Below are positions 33,134-46,673 of a DNA stretch of 64,000 nucleotides, in pieces; the first letter of the stretch is position 1; every line of letters begins with the position of its first letter. The notes under the pieces were generated by a model, which saw only the letters and a list, made by a program, of their open reading frames with translations, made no database searches and was not told where the DNA came from. The stretch comes from Heterodera schachtii (Eukaryota; Nematoda; Chromadorea; Rhabditida; Heteroderidae), in contig SIJG01000067.1 in the NCBI GenBank assembly GCA_023374025.1, forward strand, positions 374,124-438,123, read 5' to 3'. Position numbers and translations under genes: made by a program.

Positions 33134-36100
33134 TTAATGTTGATTTATTTAATTATTGTTAACAATTCTTCTCTTATATTATTTTCTTTTACGAGAATTT
33201 TTTAATTTGCTATGCAATCTAATTTTCAAGTCGCGATAACAGTGCTTTATTAAATACGATTATTCATTTAAAATAAAAATTTATTAATAAATTTTTAAAA
33301 CTTATAACTAAGTGATAATGAACATCATGTATTTTTTTTAAATATATTTATAATTGACCATAAATCAATATACCAAAAGGTTTACATCAAAAGTAATTAT
33401 ATAAATTTCAGTGATAAAGAGATTAATATTATTATAAAATAAATTATGATCCCTGAAACACTGGACTGATCACGCGGAACTACGTAAAAACATTTAATAT
33501 AAAAATCAAGTAGCGTAAAATCTAATATTTATTTTATTTTAATCAATAAAATCAAATGTACAAAAGAGATATAAAAAATATTCAAAAAAACTAATAGATT
33601 TTAAAAAGCATTGTTTATTGTGGTGCCTTTCAAATGACAACGCTCTTAATATTATTGTTATTTATTGCTGGTCTTTATGTCTTTAATAATTTTATTATAT
33701 AAAAGATTCAAGCATAAAATAAAACAGCAAACAATTAGTATAATTGCAATCGAATTAAAAAAATTAATTATTGGTAAAATCAAATTAATGAAACATTACA
33801 AAAAATTAATGAAAAAGAATAAATTTATAAAGGAGAATCTATAATAGTAGCTATATTTATTTATTTAAATTTATTCATTATTCATTCTTTTTTTCTTCTT
33901 ATCTAGATTTTTTATTTTCGGATTTTATTGTTTTAATTCGAATTTGTCCTTTTTAATCTTGCCATGAGGACGTTTTGATCATGATTCATGCTCGAGTGAA
34001 TAATTTTCATGGATGGCGGTAAAAAATTTTTAGTTTATTTAAGGTAAAGTTTGCATATTTCTGAGTATATTGATTGGACTTTATTATGAATGCAACAATT
34101 TGCATTATTTTGTTTTTGTTTTTTTGATGAAAATTTTTATTTTCTCGCTGAGATGTTCTACGTTATATTATTAGTTATTATATTTTATTTTTTATTGTTT
34201 ATTTTTTTTGTACTATTATAATAAAAATTAGATTTTTTAATTTTCCTATTTATACCTTTTATTATTTTTACTTCAAAAAATTCTGAAGGAATTATTGAAA
34301 AACTTATTTACTTTTCTTATTTTAATTTAAAGTCAGAACTTGGAAATTCTTTTTTTATGTATTCTTATTAATAGGTTATTGCTTTTTTTAAATCACATTA
34401 ATTTTGGAAGTTATTTTGTTTTACTAAAAAAATTATTATTATAGGTGCCTTCAAATTTATAATTTTTCGTTACTATATTTTTTAAATATTCATTTGAATT
34501 GCTTTTATGTTCTATTTTTTAAATTGTTATAACTTTCATTTTAATATTGATTTAAAGAAGTTTATGACTTCTTACAATTATAATCTTTTTTTATCTTGCA
34601 TCCATCCATTATTTTCATACAGGGGTAATTCATTTTTAATATAAATATATTCCCGTGTTAAATGTTTTTGTCTTTGAGAAATTGTGCAGATTGTTTTAAT
34701 ATGTACTTGTTATAGCTTAACGTATTATGCCTTTCTAGCTTTTATTGAAATTATAAATACAAAGTCTGTTTTTTATTTAAATTTTTTAAAAGAATAATAA
34801 TGAATTTTCTGGAATATACTTATATTATATTGAATTTTGCCAAATGAAAAATCTTATTTTGGCATATTTCTTGGCTAGTTAATTTTATCATCTCGTGGAT
34901 TCGTGTAGTCAACTGCATGCATCAGTGATTATTTCTCTTCATAATGCCAGTACTCTGCCAGAATAAAAATTAAATCAAAATCTTTGCTTATTTGACTTTT
35001 GATAAAAAGAATTTCAGAATTATAAAATAGGCTTATATTTTTAGTTTGCCGTAGTGAGAAATCTACAACACTCATAAATTGAAATAATTTTTATTTAAAT
35101 ATTATTTTTTTAAATAAATACATTACAAATTATTTGAGTGAAATAAAAAAATATAATTTATTCGCAAACTTAAATGATCCATCAATATATCGTAGTTTTT
35201 ATGAGTTAATTTTCTTTAATTTTATATGCTGTGTTTTTTGATGCAATTGTTAATCGTACTTTTAATTTAATTTTAATATTAGCTCTTTTTGTATTCATGC
35301 CTTTTCTTTTTATTATCAAATTCGAACTGTAATGCTGAAAAAGAAACTGATATTGTTTTTTTAAACTTTTTAATATACGCAGCATTTCTCATTTAATTTT
35401 TATTCTATGAAAAAGAAAGCGTTATAAAAATGACCATTTACTTTGTGATGATATTCTGTATATTTGAAATTTTGTTTATTTAAAAAATAATTGTAAATTT
35501 TTCTAATTTTTTCTATAAATTTTCTTATTAAAAATTCGAATGATCTCATTTTCTCGTTGCCATACACCATATTCTCGTAGATTATATATATATTTAGTAT
35601 GTATTTTTGATTTTGTTTGAAATATTAAAAATATTCGTGCTTAACCATATTTTCTACTTCCTTCGATAATATAAGAAAAAATAAAAATAATCCTTTCAAT
35701 TTGTTAATATTTTTTTTATGATTAATAGATCATCTTAATTCAAAGCATTACTATTATTCTGCGTATTCGACTATACTAATTTTTGATTGTTCAATGATAT
35801 TAATTAATTATGTATGTTGTTAACAAATTTTTATGCTTATTAGAAAGTTTTAAATCGGTGATGCTGTGTCTTTTTTGAATTAACCCTAAAAATATAAATT
35901 TTTTGTTATTTTTATTTAATTTTTTAATAAATTTTTTGCTATTCTTGAGTTATTATGCTATGTATATGCTTGATAATTCATGCATTTCTTACTATGGTAA
36001 TCTTATAAAAAAATAAATTTATCAAATAAAGGTGAATACTTATAATTTTTTCAAGTATTGAAATTCAATTTATACGCGTTTATATATTTTTTTAAATTTC

Positions 36101-37440
36101 TTATATATAATTTGAAATTTAAAAAATCTCGGAATTGGCGAATCGAAGCACTCTTCAATGCCTCAATGGGCCTTCAAATAAACACTTTATTGTTCGTAAT
36201 TGATTGAAATGAATGCGAAATTTGCGTTTAAAATGTTTTTTTACACAAATTTCAACAAAAAAAATATATCTGAGTTTGAGCCATAAATTACCTTTTTTAT
36301 TAATATAAATTAGTAAATTATTTTTATTTGATTTTTGATAGAACATAAAAGAATTAAATGTTAGATTTGTTTATTAAAATTTAAATAGGAAATTTAAACT
36401 AATTTTTCATTGCGTTTATTATTTGCTTTTGCCCTAAAAAATTGCTTCTCGTAGGATGATCCACAATCAAATTTTTTGTACTATAGCAATTTTATTGTAA
36501 TTATATTTTCACTTTTCAATTTCTTTTAAATAAATTAATTTGACATTTTTTAATTTATAATGACCTTTTTTATATTTAAATTTTCAAAATAATGATATTT
36601 TATTTTTTTAATTTTATTTGTTTTTCTCATTATTATAATTAGGTAGGTAGTGAATAAATCTTGTTGATTTAAAAAAATGATTAATTAATTTAGTAGATAT
36701 TAACAATCATAATGTACTTTAGGTTATCTTCTAAAATTCTTCAGAGTTTAAAAAAATTTATTAATAAATTCAATCATTTGTATTAAATAGTTGGTGCGCC
36801 CGTCAATTGTACAGGAGCATTATAAAATTTCTTTAGAAATATAAATTGAAAAATTAATTTTAGCAAATTAAATTTTTAAATAATCCACTTTTACAATTTG
36901 TCATTATGTCTGTTCATATTTTGCGATACTATTATTCAATTTTCATAGATAAGTTCAACGGGTCTCTTTTTCTCGCACGGTTTATAATGTTTTTTTCCAT
37001 ATTTAATACCAGCGGGTTTTCTTGTTTATATATATTTTTTTATTTTTTGAATTATATTTAATAATTATTTTACATTTTTTGTCATCCTCATTTATTCCTT
37101 CTATAGCCTTTTGTTATAATAAAATTAAATTAATTCCTTTTTAAAGACTCAAGAGATTTTTATTCATGGTTTATTTTTTTCAAAAGTTTTATATTTATTT
37201 TCTAATTTTTTGACTTCTAGAATTTTTATTTGCTTTTTTTAAATAATGAATTATATTGTTGTAAATTCGAATTTTATTATTTAAAATTATTGTTTTCGTT
37301 ATGTGCATAAACTTTTGGTGCTTCTTAATATCAACAATTAATAGTCATTTCTTTGTCTTATTTTCTTTGCAATAAACTTATAGAACCTCAGGTTAATATG
37401 ATTTTTTTTAAATCGCCTGGTTTTTCTTATAAAATTCTTC
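33134..37440. other. AT-rich intergenic tract
   Basis: No gene is supported. It is A-rich to about 33.85 kb, then strongly T-rich. Small GC-richer islands at 33960-34020, 36130-36175 and 36785-36815 have no coding signal. TATATATA runs occur near 35585. Confidence 0.5.
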
Positions 37441-37444
37441 TAAG

Positions 37445-37590
37445 ATTCATTCTTAAGAATCGACCCTAAAAGTTTCAAAAATATATCCCTATGAAGAATT
37501 TTAGAAAAATACATCTTTAAGAATCTGCCTTTAAAATTTTTAAAATGCACTCCTAAGAAAATGAAAAAATTTTCTCAAAAATTCATCTCC
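37445..37590 (-). repeat. Inverted fragment of the 41-kb hAT-like element's tandem repeat
   Basis: AAGAATCGACCCTAAAAGTT and following units are the inverse complement of the GGGTCGATTCTTAGG-type units at about 41188-41295, about 40-50 bp per unit. It shows that this internal repeat has been dispersed independently of the element's ends. Confidence 0.5.
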
Positions 37591-37599
37591 ATTTTTTTG

Positions 37600-39930
37600 C
37601 ATTTATTTTTTTGTTAAGAATTTTAGAATTAATCTCAATAAAAGTCCGGCGCCCATACTAGTGTATTTTATTTTTATTAACATTATGCGTTTCTATTAGC
37701 TTCGTTTTATTTTTTATGTAGACTTTTTGCAGAAATTTTATGTTTTCGGTATCTCTTTGAATTAATTGTTATTTTATTATATGAATTCAATCATTTACAT
37801 AAATTAAAAATCTATATTTTTAGTTTTCCTTTTAAACGATTTTCTTGGTTTATCGCATACATTCGATAATGATTGGAATGATGAATTTTTTAATTTAATT
37901 GGAGACTAAATGTTGGGCCAAGGATTAATTTTTGTTTTATGATATTCTTATTTCCAATTTTATTAATTTTCTTTAAATTGTCAACAGTTAAATAGAAAAA
38001 TTCAATCATTTCCATGTTTTTATATATTTATAATAAATACATTACATTTTTTTATTTAAAAAAGTTTTTACATTTTAAATATTATCTCAAATATTTTTTA
38101 AACTTAGTATTCTTATAAATTTTTTGAACATCTAAAATTAAATATCTATGTTTATTCACTAAAAACGACAGAACAATCTCGCGGACCAATGCTCTTGGGA
38201 TTGGTCAATATTAAGAAGAGGAAAAGAATATTTTGATGGTGCTTGGGGAGAGAGATTTCTTTGCATTTTTTATTTGAATTGGTTTTTTTGACTAATTTTT
38301 CTTGTTGTCTTTTATGAATATTGTCTGATTTTTAGCTGATTTTTATGTATTTTCGTAAATTGTTGGCGATTTGTTGCATTTTTCATGCTTTTTTGACATT
38401 TTTGAATTATTTTTTTGCGTATTTTGCAATTTTAAGTAAGCAAAATATATGTAATCCCTTAAACTTCGTATGATACAGAGAATATTATATGGTTACGAAT
38501 ATATTTCTGTGTTTATAGGTTTAATTTAATATTTTTTTCTGTGGATGAATTGTACGGAAATTTAATTGCATTAGATTTTATTAGTTGTTGAATTATTTTA
38601 TCTTTTATTTAAATTTTTTTGTGTTTTGGTTTTTCTTTATTAATTACATTCTTCTTTTATTCGCTTACTTTGGTAACACGGTAAACTATGCAGCGCGTCA
38701 TTTAATAATCTTTAAAACAACAATATAAATTTGTATTTTTTAAAACAAATAAAAATTATTAATCTTATTAAGTTAATAATACATTTGATTTTATTTTCAA
38801 TGTGCTTCAAAGTTTATTTTCATTTTAATTTATTTGAAAAGATTTTCAAGGTATATCTTTTTTATTAATAATAATGTTTAGAGGCAATACGTGTTTATTC
38901 TTTGTATCCGATATAAAATTATTTAATTATTTGTATATTTCTAAAAGAGAGAACATAATTTTATTTTTATATTTATTATTTTTAAATAATTATTCAATTA
39001 AAATTTTTTTTATATACATTAAATTATAATTAAATTTTTTTTTATTTTTTTTGTTTAAACTATATCGTAATCAAATGTGAAGACATTATCTTATATTATT
39101 TAGAAATTTTCGTTCAAAATACCTGCTATGTCTTTAATTTTGCCAAATTTTATTAATTCGACAAATTGTATTATTTTTCACGAGCAAGTCTGGGTGTCAG
39201 CTGCCCTTACAGACTCATAATATCTATCAATTTATATTTTCTTGTAGCCGAAATCTTTTCAAATTTTTGAAGCATTGCTTTTGGTATTATTATTTTCTAT
39301 TATTTTATTTAATATTATTATTTCATCCTTATGTAGTTTTATTTAGTCGAAAGTTTACTTCTTGATGCTTTTTATTTTACTTATATATCTCATTTTTTAA
39401 TTTTATTAATACACAATATAACAGCAAATTAATATTCAGATTTTTTTTTATCAAGTTTCATTTATTTTAATTTTCATTTACTATTATTTTACATTCTGGT
39501 ACCAAAAATCAATCCTGAAAATTCAATTTATTAAATTTTTTGTTATTTTTTCCCTATTAAATAAAAGCAATAATATTTAATCATTTACGTAAAAATAATT
39601 TTTTAATGTTTCAAATATAATATTAAAACTTTAATTTTTACCGCACTATTTTTATAAATCTTTGTTAAAAACAAATTTACATTATTTCTTTTTATATCTC
39701 TTTAATTTATGAATAAAAAACTTTAATTATTTGAAAATCCTTTTCTATTATAACTTACTTTTAAATTATTTAAATAATATTTATTCCATCGCCAATTAAA
39801 ATTCAAAGTTCAATTTCATTATTTAAATTGTGTTCAAATTAATTAATTTTATCCCTCTTCCATTATTAACCGAAAGAAATTTTATAAAAATATTTATTTT
39901 TAATATTTACTTGAATATATAAATAGAAGG
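37600..39930. other. T-rich intergenic tract
   Basis: No gene is supported. A short inverted repeat GACCAAT/ATTGGTC (38184-38207) is the only local structure I noticed. Confidence 0.5.
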
Positions 39931-39935
39931 GGCCT

Positions 39936-40192
39936 ATACATTATTTATTATTATTTTGGTACTTTTTATCATTTTCATCTTTTGCTTTAATTTCTAATTC
40001 ATTCATGAATTATTTTTGGTTTTTAAACGATCTAATTTGGAATCAATTACTATTATTTCTTGCATACATTATTTAGTATTATTTTGGTGCTTTTTATCAT
40101 TTTCATCTTTTGCTTTAATTTCTAATTCATTCATGTAATTATTTTTGGTTTTTAAACGATCTAATTTGGAATCAATTACTATTATTTCTTGC
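39936..40192 (+). repeat. Tandem duplication, unit about 128 bp
   Basis: 39936-40063 and 40064-40192 are about 97% identical by eye (starting ATACATTATTTA and ending TATTATTTCTTGC). Degenerate relatives of the same unit occur at about 51058-51150 and 58793-58895, so the duplicated unit belongs to the large dispersed repeat described at 50952-53090. Confidence 0.85.
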
Positions 40193-40790
40193 CCAATGCG
40201 AGACGTACTAGCATTACATCCGTGCAGTATTTTTGTTATAATTTATATTTCATTGTATTATTGTTTTATGCATTTAATGTAAAGAAAATTTTACGTATAA
40301 AAATTGGGTATGCTGACTCAATCTCTATGGTACCTTTATATTTTTATTGGGTTTTAACAATAATAGGTTTAAAAGCCAATTTTGGGGCATCATTTCTGAT
40401 GAGAAGGTAAATTTTGCTCATGAATCGCTCGCTGTTAAATTTTGCAAAAAAATTTTTGAAATTTCAATTGAATAAAATCTTGATACATATATTAAATATT
40501 TTTGATTTATATCTTGTCATCCACATTCATTTCTTTCACATCCTCCGTATTTATTAGTTAAGATTTTTTGAGCACCTTTTGTCAAACCAGTGATTTTTAT
40601 TAGATAAATATGACTATTTTATCATTATTTTCTTCAATGAAATTTTAAAAGAATGTGAAATGGGGGGGGGGGGGGGAGGGGAACACGCACTATTTTTAAT
40701 AATCAACTTTTATAACAAATAGGTTCTCTTTTACATCATTTTTGTATTTGGAAATTATAATTAAATTTTTTAGTAGAAAAAACATTATCA
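40193..40790. other. AT-rich spacer with a long G run
   Basis: No gene is supported; a 73-codon open frame at 40189-40410 has no recognisable motif. A run of about 15 G (interrupted once, then GGGG) sits at about 40664-40681. Confidence 0.45.
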
Positions 40791-40812
40791 TAATAGTTCC
40801 AAATGCTTATTC

Positions 40813-40828
40813 CCAAGGACGTCCTTGG
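40813..40828. repeat. 16-bp perfect palindrome
   Basis: CCAAGGACGTCCTTGG is a perfect palindrome, followed within 90 bp by CAAGGACTTCCTTG and CAAGGACGG. The cluster directly precedes the hAT-like element at 40935 and may be the remains of another repeat. Confidence 0.6.
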
Positions 40829-40934
40829 CATCCAAGGGCATTTTTTATTCTCAAGAAAGAGGGCCCAATTTCAAGGACTTCCTTGCCATTCAAGGACGGA
40901 TACGAGAAATATTGGGAAGGTTGAAAGTTATCAT

Positions 40935-41532
40935 TAGGGCGAGGATTTTTAAGGGCGAAAAAGTCCAAAAAAAGGCCGTAAATAAGGGCGAAAAAATCGA
41001 GAAATAAGGGCGAAAATAAGTGAAAAAGTTCCAAATTATTAGGGGTATATAATTTTTTAATTGCTCTTTTTTACATGAAAATAATTTCAGATTAAGGCAA
41101 ACAATTTTATTCACTGTTTGCAGTTACAAATAAGATATGTTTTAGAAAATTTTTCATTTCTTATGGGTGTATATTTTTTAATTTTTTTGGGTCGATTCTT
41201 AGGTGTATACATATTTTCTGAAAATTTTTTGGTCGATTCTCAGGGAAATATTTTTTCGAAATTTTTTGGGTCGATTCTTTGGGGTGTATTTTTTGTTTTT
41301 ATTGCATTTTTGTTAATAAATGTTGACAAAACGCCAAAATAAGGGCAATAGCTTATTTAAGGGCGAACATCTAAAATATGAGTTTTTAAGTGCGAACACG
41401 CAAAATAAGGATTTCTAAGGCCGAATAAGGACGATTAAACGTAAAATTTGCGAACAAAAAATGTGTTTTTCGTGCATTTCTCGTCGAGTTAAAGCAGCAT
41501 AAAAAAGTAAAAACTTTGAAATCCCATCCCTA
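40935..41532. mobile_element. Non-autonomous hAT-like transposon, 598 bp
   Basis: Left end TAGGGCGAGGATTTTTAAGG, right end GAAATCCCATCCCTA (inverse TAGGGATGGGATTTC). A perfect 8-bp duplication GTTATCAT flanks it (40927-40934 and 41533-41540). The interior has repeated GGGCGAAAAA/AAATAAGG motifs near both ends and three tandem units of a TTGGGTCGATTCTTAGG type (about 41188-41295). No transposase is encoded. It belongs with 12038-12102 and 61939-62106. Confidence 0.85.
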
Positions 41533-41640
41533 GTTATCATATTATTTTATGTTCATTTGAATTTCTGTTCATAATAGCCAATAAACGTCATTTAAAATGC
41601 AAAATAGAAAAATGAAATGGATTGTGAGGGATTGTGAAAG

Positions 41641-42269
41641 ACACCCATTGAATGGGGCAATGCCCAATGGTGTGCTGAGGGCAAAGCGAATAGTGCCACG
41701 GAACAGCATCGTTTTATCTTCATTTCAAGAATGCAGTGAGAGAGATACGACTAGAGATAAAGAAAAGAGTTAGAAAGAGGAATAGAGAATGAAAGAGAAC
41801 GAGAGAGAGAAAGAACAGTGATAGAGAGAAAAAGAGAGAGAGAGAGAGGGCGGTAGAGAGCGAGACAGAGAAGCGGCAGTAAAACGCTAATTATAGCTGG
41901 TTGTATATTTATTCATGTATTTTTTTAAACACATATTTTTAATTTGAATAACACCCATTGAATGGGGCAATGCCCAATGGTGTGCTGAGGGCAAAGCGAA
42001 TAGTGCCACGGAACAGCATCGTTTTATCTTCATTTCAAGAATGCAGTGAGAGAGATACGATTAGAGATAAAGAGAAGAGTTAGAAAGAGGAATAGAGAAT
42101 GAAAGAGAACGAGAGAGAGAAAGAACAGTGATAGAGAGAAAAAGAGAGAGAGAGAGAGAGGGCGGTAGAGAGGGAGACAGAGAAGCGGCAGTAAAACGCT
42201 GATTATAGCTGGTTGTATATCATTCATGTATTTTTTTTAAGTTTTTACACATATTTTTAATTTGAATAA
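41641..42269 (+). repeat. Tandem pair of the GA-tailed repeat
   Basis: 41641-41950 and 41951-42269 are a direct duplication (about 97% identical by eye). Each unit starts ACACCCATTGAATGGGGCAA, contains AATGGTGTGCTGAGG and CATCGTTTTATCTTCATTTC, a GA tract of about 120 bp, then AAAACGCTNATTATAGCTGG. The CATTGAATGGGGCAATGCCCAATG part is itself palindromic. It is related to 17168-17325. Confidence 0.9.
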
Positions 42270-42274
42270 AGTCG

Positions 42275-43020
42275 TTCAAAGTTGATTTTGGAAAAGCCAA
42301 AAATTATTGATTTAAAAAAACATTTATAAATTTTTTCGTAAGTTGTTTATTTTTTTGCGCTATATTTTTTATATTCGTAATGATAAAGCATTTTGGATCG
42401 ATTATTTTTGATATAAATTATGGTTCATTAGTAAGTTCAAAATTGATCAAATGATAAGTGCATCCAAGTTTTATTTAATTTAAATATTAATGAAAGCTTA
42501 ATTATTTTATTTTTGGCTTATTTTTTTATTGAAGAATGAGTTATTTCATGTAAACTTATATTAAAATAAATCTATAAATTAAATGATTTATTCCGTCATT
42601 CATAATAATGAAATATTTATTAATATCTCTTCGTGCATCTCTTTTTGCTATTTGTTAAAACTTTATTTTTTTATATTTATAATTTATATTTTCAATTGAT
42701 TGTTGTATTATTGTTTATGTTCTATTTTTTAATAATTCAATGGGGATACTTATTATTAGTATTTGATATTTTATATTTGATTTATCTATAGAAAATTTTA
42801 TTCTTTTTTCAGTAAGCTGGCTGCATTAGTATTCCGATAAATTATTTTTTGTCAACAGTTTTCTATAAATACAATTATTCAAATTTAAACCAATATCTAT
42901 CTCAATAGAAGTATTAAGCTTATCCCGTTTGGACCTTTACTAGAATGTATTATATATTTTTAATTTTAATAAAATACATGTATTATTAGAAATTTGTTTA
43001 TTTTTTCTGGTGCTAATTAC
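42275..43020. other. T-rich spacer
   Basis: No gene or clear repeat seen. Confidence 0.5.
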
Positions 43021-43087
43021 ATAGAGTCCGCCAACATGGGCGTTTCGTAAAATCCGCCACTTTAGCGAATTTTTCGACAAAACATGG

Positions 43088-43341
43088 CTTAATTTTGCTT
43101 AATGACAATCAAATTTTACCTTTTTTGTACCATTCGATAGCCCAGCTTTTTCTCTATTAGAACACAAAATTTAAAATAAAATTATCAAATTTAGCATGTT
43201 GTGGCAGAAACAGTACTTGTTTTCATACAACTTTTTACAAACTTGACCAAATTTTTTACTTTTTCAGGCTAATTGAGAAAAACATGGGCTACCAAATTGT
43301 ACAAAGAATGTAAAATTTGATTGCCTTTAAGCAAAGTTAAA
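43088..43341. repeat. Foldback repeat of the GCAGGCTAATAGAG family
   Basis: 43088-43160 and 43269-43341 are inverted copies (about 73 bp each, roughly 80% identical by eye), with blocks such as GACAATCAAATTTTACCTTT facing TGTAAAATTTGATTGCC, and CTATTAG facing CTAATTGAG. A 108-bp spacer separates them. A GC-richer flank (GTCCGCCAACATGGGCG) at 43027 may be the outer part of the left arm. Related to 54124-54498. Confidence 0.7.
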
Positions 43342-43349
43342 AATTTTAA

Positions 43350-45440
43350 TTAGTAAATTCTTTAATCAGATTTTTCATATTTTCCACATTTTATTTGTTA
43401 AAAGATTAATTACATTTTTAGATAATCATTAATTAAAAGAAATATAAAATTTTATCGGAAAACATGTTGTATCTTCATTATTTTCATTAAATAAATTTTC
43501 AAGTTCGATTATATACCGTTTTTTTGTTATATCATTTGATTTTAGTTTTTAAATTCTCATGGGCAAGGCTTTTTAAAACATTTAAAATTTCTATATTAAA
43601 ATTTTATTATGTTTATTTGTTCATGATAAAAACATAAAAACATGTTTAAATTTCTATATTTATTTCTTTAACTCATGGTCCTTTACGATGAGTTCTCTTG
43701 CTTCCAATATGGCATAAGTATTAAAAAAATATATTAATAGAATAATATGAGATTTAGTGTAATAGTTTTCTTATTTTTTCTAGGTTAATTTCGTAGACTT
43801 CTTCATTTTTATTTTTTATGCAACTTAAAATTTTTTAGGAACATTAATTATGCATTGTTAAATGTTTTTTAAAAATCTTCTAAAATGTAATTTTGTTTTT
43901 CTTCTTTAATTGCGTTTTTTGTTCTTAAATTATTAAGAATATAAAATTAAAAAATGAACTATAAAATTTATTTATTACATTATTTATGTATTTAAAAGCT
44001 TTGGAAGTTTGTCTTATTTAGAAAATTTTTGCCGGTTTTTTCATAGATTTTACATCAAATTTAAATTTCTAAGTCAAAATAGATCGGTATTGATATTTTA
44101 TATAGATTTCTTTACTTTTTTAGCATTTACTTTCTTGGCATTTGTCTATCATATATGAAATGGTTTGTTTACTTAAAGAAATTTTTTTATATTTAGTTTG
44201 ATTTGCGGCTCCATTTCTTCCGTTAGTCAAAAAAAATTTCTTTTATTATTATTTTCAAAAGTGTGTTGAATCGTTTAAATTTTTTCTTTTAGAAAATCCC
44301 TTAAAATTTAATTATTGTAAAAATATTTTTATTGTAGAATAAACCGCTAATAAAGTGCCAAAATGTAGACATTTCATTTACTGCTGGTTGTGTGCAGAAA
44401 TCCTTTTATAAATGTTATTAATTGGTTTTAATTGGTTAAGATAAGAGTATATTTTAACTATTCAGTTTTAGCACCTCCGATGTTATTACGTGAATGTAAT
44501 TTTTCTGCAGTAAACATTTGATAATTATTTTCAAGCATTTAATTTCTGTTTTGTAAATTTAGAAGATTTCATCTACAAAATAAAATGTTGACATATAAAT
44601 TAATAAAATATATATGTATTAATTCTTTTTTCAAAAGCGTTTACCATTAAATCATCTTATAAATAAATCCTTTTGATATGTAATTTGCTTGTCATAATTT
44701 AGGGATTTATAATGAATATTTGTTTATAATTTATGGCAAAGTTAAGCAACTTTTTTAATCTTTGTTTAAAATCATTTTAAATTTATTTATGCATTTAAAT
44801 GCTTTGAAAGTTAATTAATTTAGATATTTTAAATTTCATAATTTTTTCCGCTTTATGCGTGCTTTGTCGAAATATACCTAATCGAATATCGCAGGTATAA
44901 TGAAATAATGATATAACATTAATAATGCATGAGAATGAAGAATTAATGACAAAACTAATTAGTAGTGTTTTATTTTCTAAAATTATCCAAGACAACAATA
45001 GCTCGCACAAAAATATACAGTACAATCGCAAAATACACACACTATATGAATCAATAATTTTAAATATAAATAAATTATTGTAAATTAAGGGTGAAATTAC
45101 TAAAAATGTCTAAATTTTGTTAAATTTAAAATCAATACTTTGAAAGTAGCCAAATATAGTAAGAAAACCCACCCTAGATGAAAAAAATATATAAAACTGG
45201 CGAAAACTACTTAAAATTGAAGAAAATTGAGTTTAAAAAAAGTTTTATTTTTTATTACATTTTTTATGTTAGCTTTCGTATTACTTTAGTTAATTGGTTA
45301 TTACTACCTCCTTTAAATAGCTAAATATAGTACGAAAAGCAACTTAAACTTAAGCCAACATTAATTAACATTGAAGAAATTGAGTAAAAAACATTATCGA
45401 TTCATATGTAATGAACCAATTTATATTTACAACGAAAAAA
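43350..45440. other. T-rich intergenic tract, A-rich from about 44.9 kb
   Basis: No gene is supported; open frames such as 44795-45040 minus have no recognisable motif. Confidence 0.5.
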
Positions 45441-45483
45441 GAAAAATGCATTTTACTTAATGCAAAAATATTGGATGAATAAA

Positions 45484-45652
45484 AGTGGGTTATTTGGAGA
45501 AAACCCAATTTGAGGACAAGGACAGTGGAAGGAAGGCACGCGTCCTTTTATATTGATTAAAAATGAAGCAGTAAGAGAGATAGAGAGAGAGAAAAGAGGG
45601 TGAGAGAGAGAGAGAAGAATGAGAGAGAGCGTGAGAAAGAGAGAGGTGAGGC
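45484..45652 (+). repeat. GA-tailed dispersed repeat, copy 4
   Basis: Shares CGCGTCCTTTTATATTGATT and the following GCAGTAAGAGAGA with 61498-61540, then runs into about 90 bp of GA repeats. The upstream TTTGGAGAAAACCCAATTTG also aligns with 61458-61480. Confidence 0.65.
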
Positions 45653-45689
45653 AAAGAAAAGAATAAAAATGAAACGATGGACCTTTCAT

Positions 45690-46420
45690 ATTTAAATTAT
45701 AGAATTAATAGAAAAAAGCAAGAAATTCATAATTGCTTTTTTTGTCTTGTTTATAAAATTAATTTTCCGAGAAATTTTTATTTATTCTATTCTATAATTG
45801 TGTATAAAATATATTATTTATGCATTTCAATGTTTTTTATACTGTTCAAGTTATTTATTTTTATTATGATATCTGGTTAATTCTTTTAAAATAATATCTT
45901 TTAACTGTTCTTATCCGCTATTAAACTGCTTTAAATTTTAATGTTTTTAATTCATTATCATTTTTAGCTTTTTTTTTAATCCATGAATTATGCCCAATTT
46001 TTGGATTCTTTAATTATTTCGAATAGTTTATTTTTTGTACCTTTTTATATTTGTAAAAAATTTCAGTAAATTTACATGATAATTAATTTCTTTGTGTTCA
46101 TAGGTTACCTTATATTGATTGTTTCGGGTATATCCGCATTCGTTCCAGTTGTAAATCCATATTTTATAAGTTTTATGCATTGTTTAAACGCTCAATATAA
46201 TCATCAAAAGAAGTAGCAATAATATGACTTAGTTTTTGTATTTTTTTTTGCCATTTGATTGGTTTTGTCCTTAACATATATTGCTAAATGTTTATTTATT
46301 TAAAAAAAGTACTCTTCATTCATATTAATTAAAATATTCATTTGGATTTAGTTGATAATTTGCAAATTTATGCATAGAAAATAATTTAAATATATTAAAA
46401 GAAAAATATAAATTTAATAT
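45690..46420. other. T-rich tract with trace of the large dispersed repeat
   Basis: No gene is supported. 46170-46220 (TTTAAACGCTCAATATAAT) resembles 53068-53095 and 59480-59503 of the large dispersed repeat. Confidence 0.45.
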
Positions 46421-46426
46421 TGAATC

Positions 46427-46649
46427 GGATAGCCGACTTTTGGGGATTTGCAACTTGGGGACCCGACATTTGGGGACCCGACTGGGGGTACCGACTTTTG
46501 AGGACCCGACTTTTGGTGACCCGACACTTAGGGAACCCGACATTTGGGGACCGAACGACATTTGGGGACTGAACGACATTTGAGCAAAAGGCACTTAGGA
46601 AACCACGGACATTTGGCGACCCGACATTTTGGGACCCGACATTTGGGGA
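46427..46649 (+). repeat. 15-bp G-rich tandem array
   Basis: About 14 degenerate units of the form GGGACCCGACATTTG (variants CCGACTTTTGAG, CCGACACTTAGG) follow each other. It directly adjoins the left arm of the foldback at 46674-47431, but no inverted partner exists on the right side, so either the right end was lost or the array is a separate insertion. Open minus-strand frames here only reflect the repeat period of 15. Confidence 0.8.
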
Positions 46650-46673
46650 TTTTAATAAAACAAAAAAAATACT

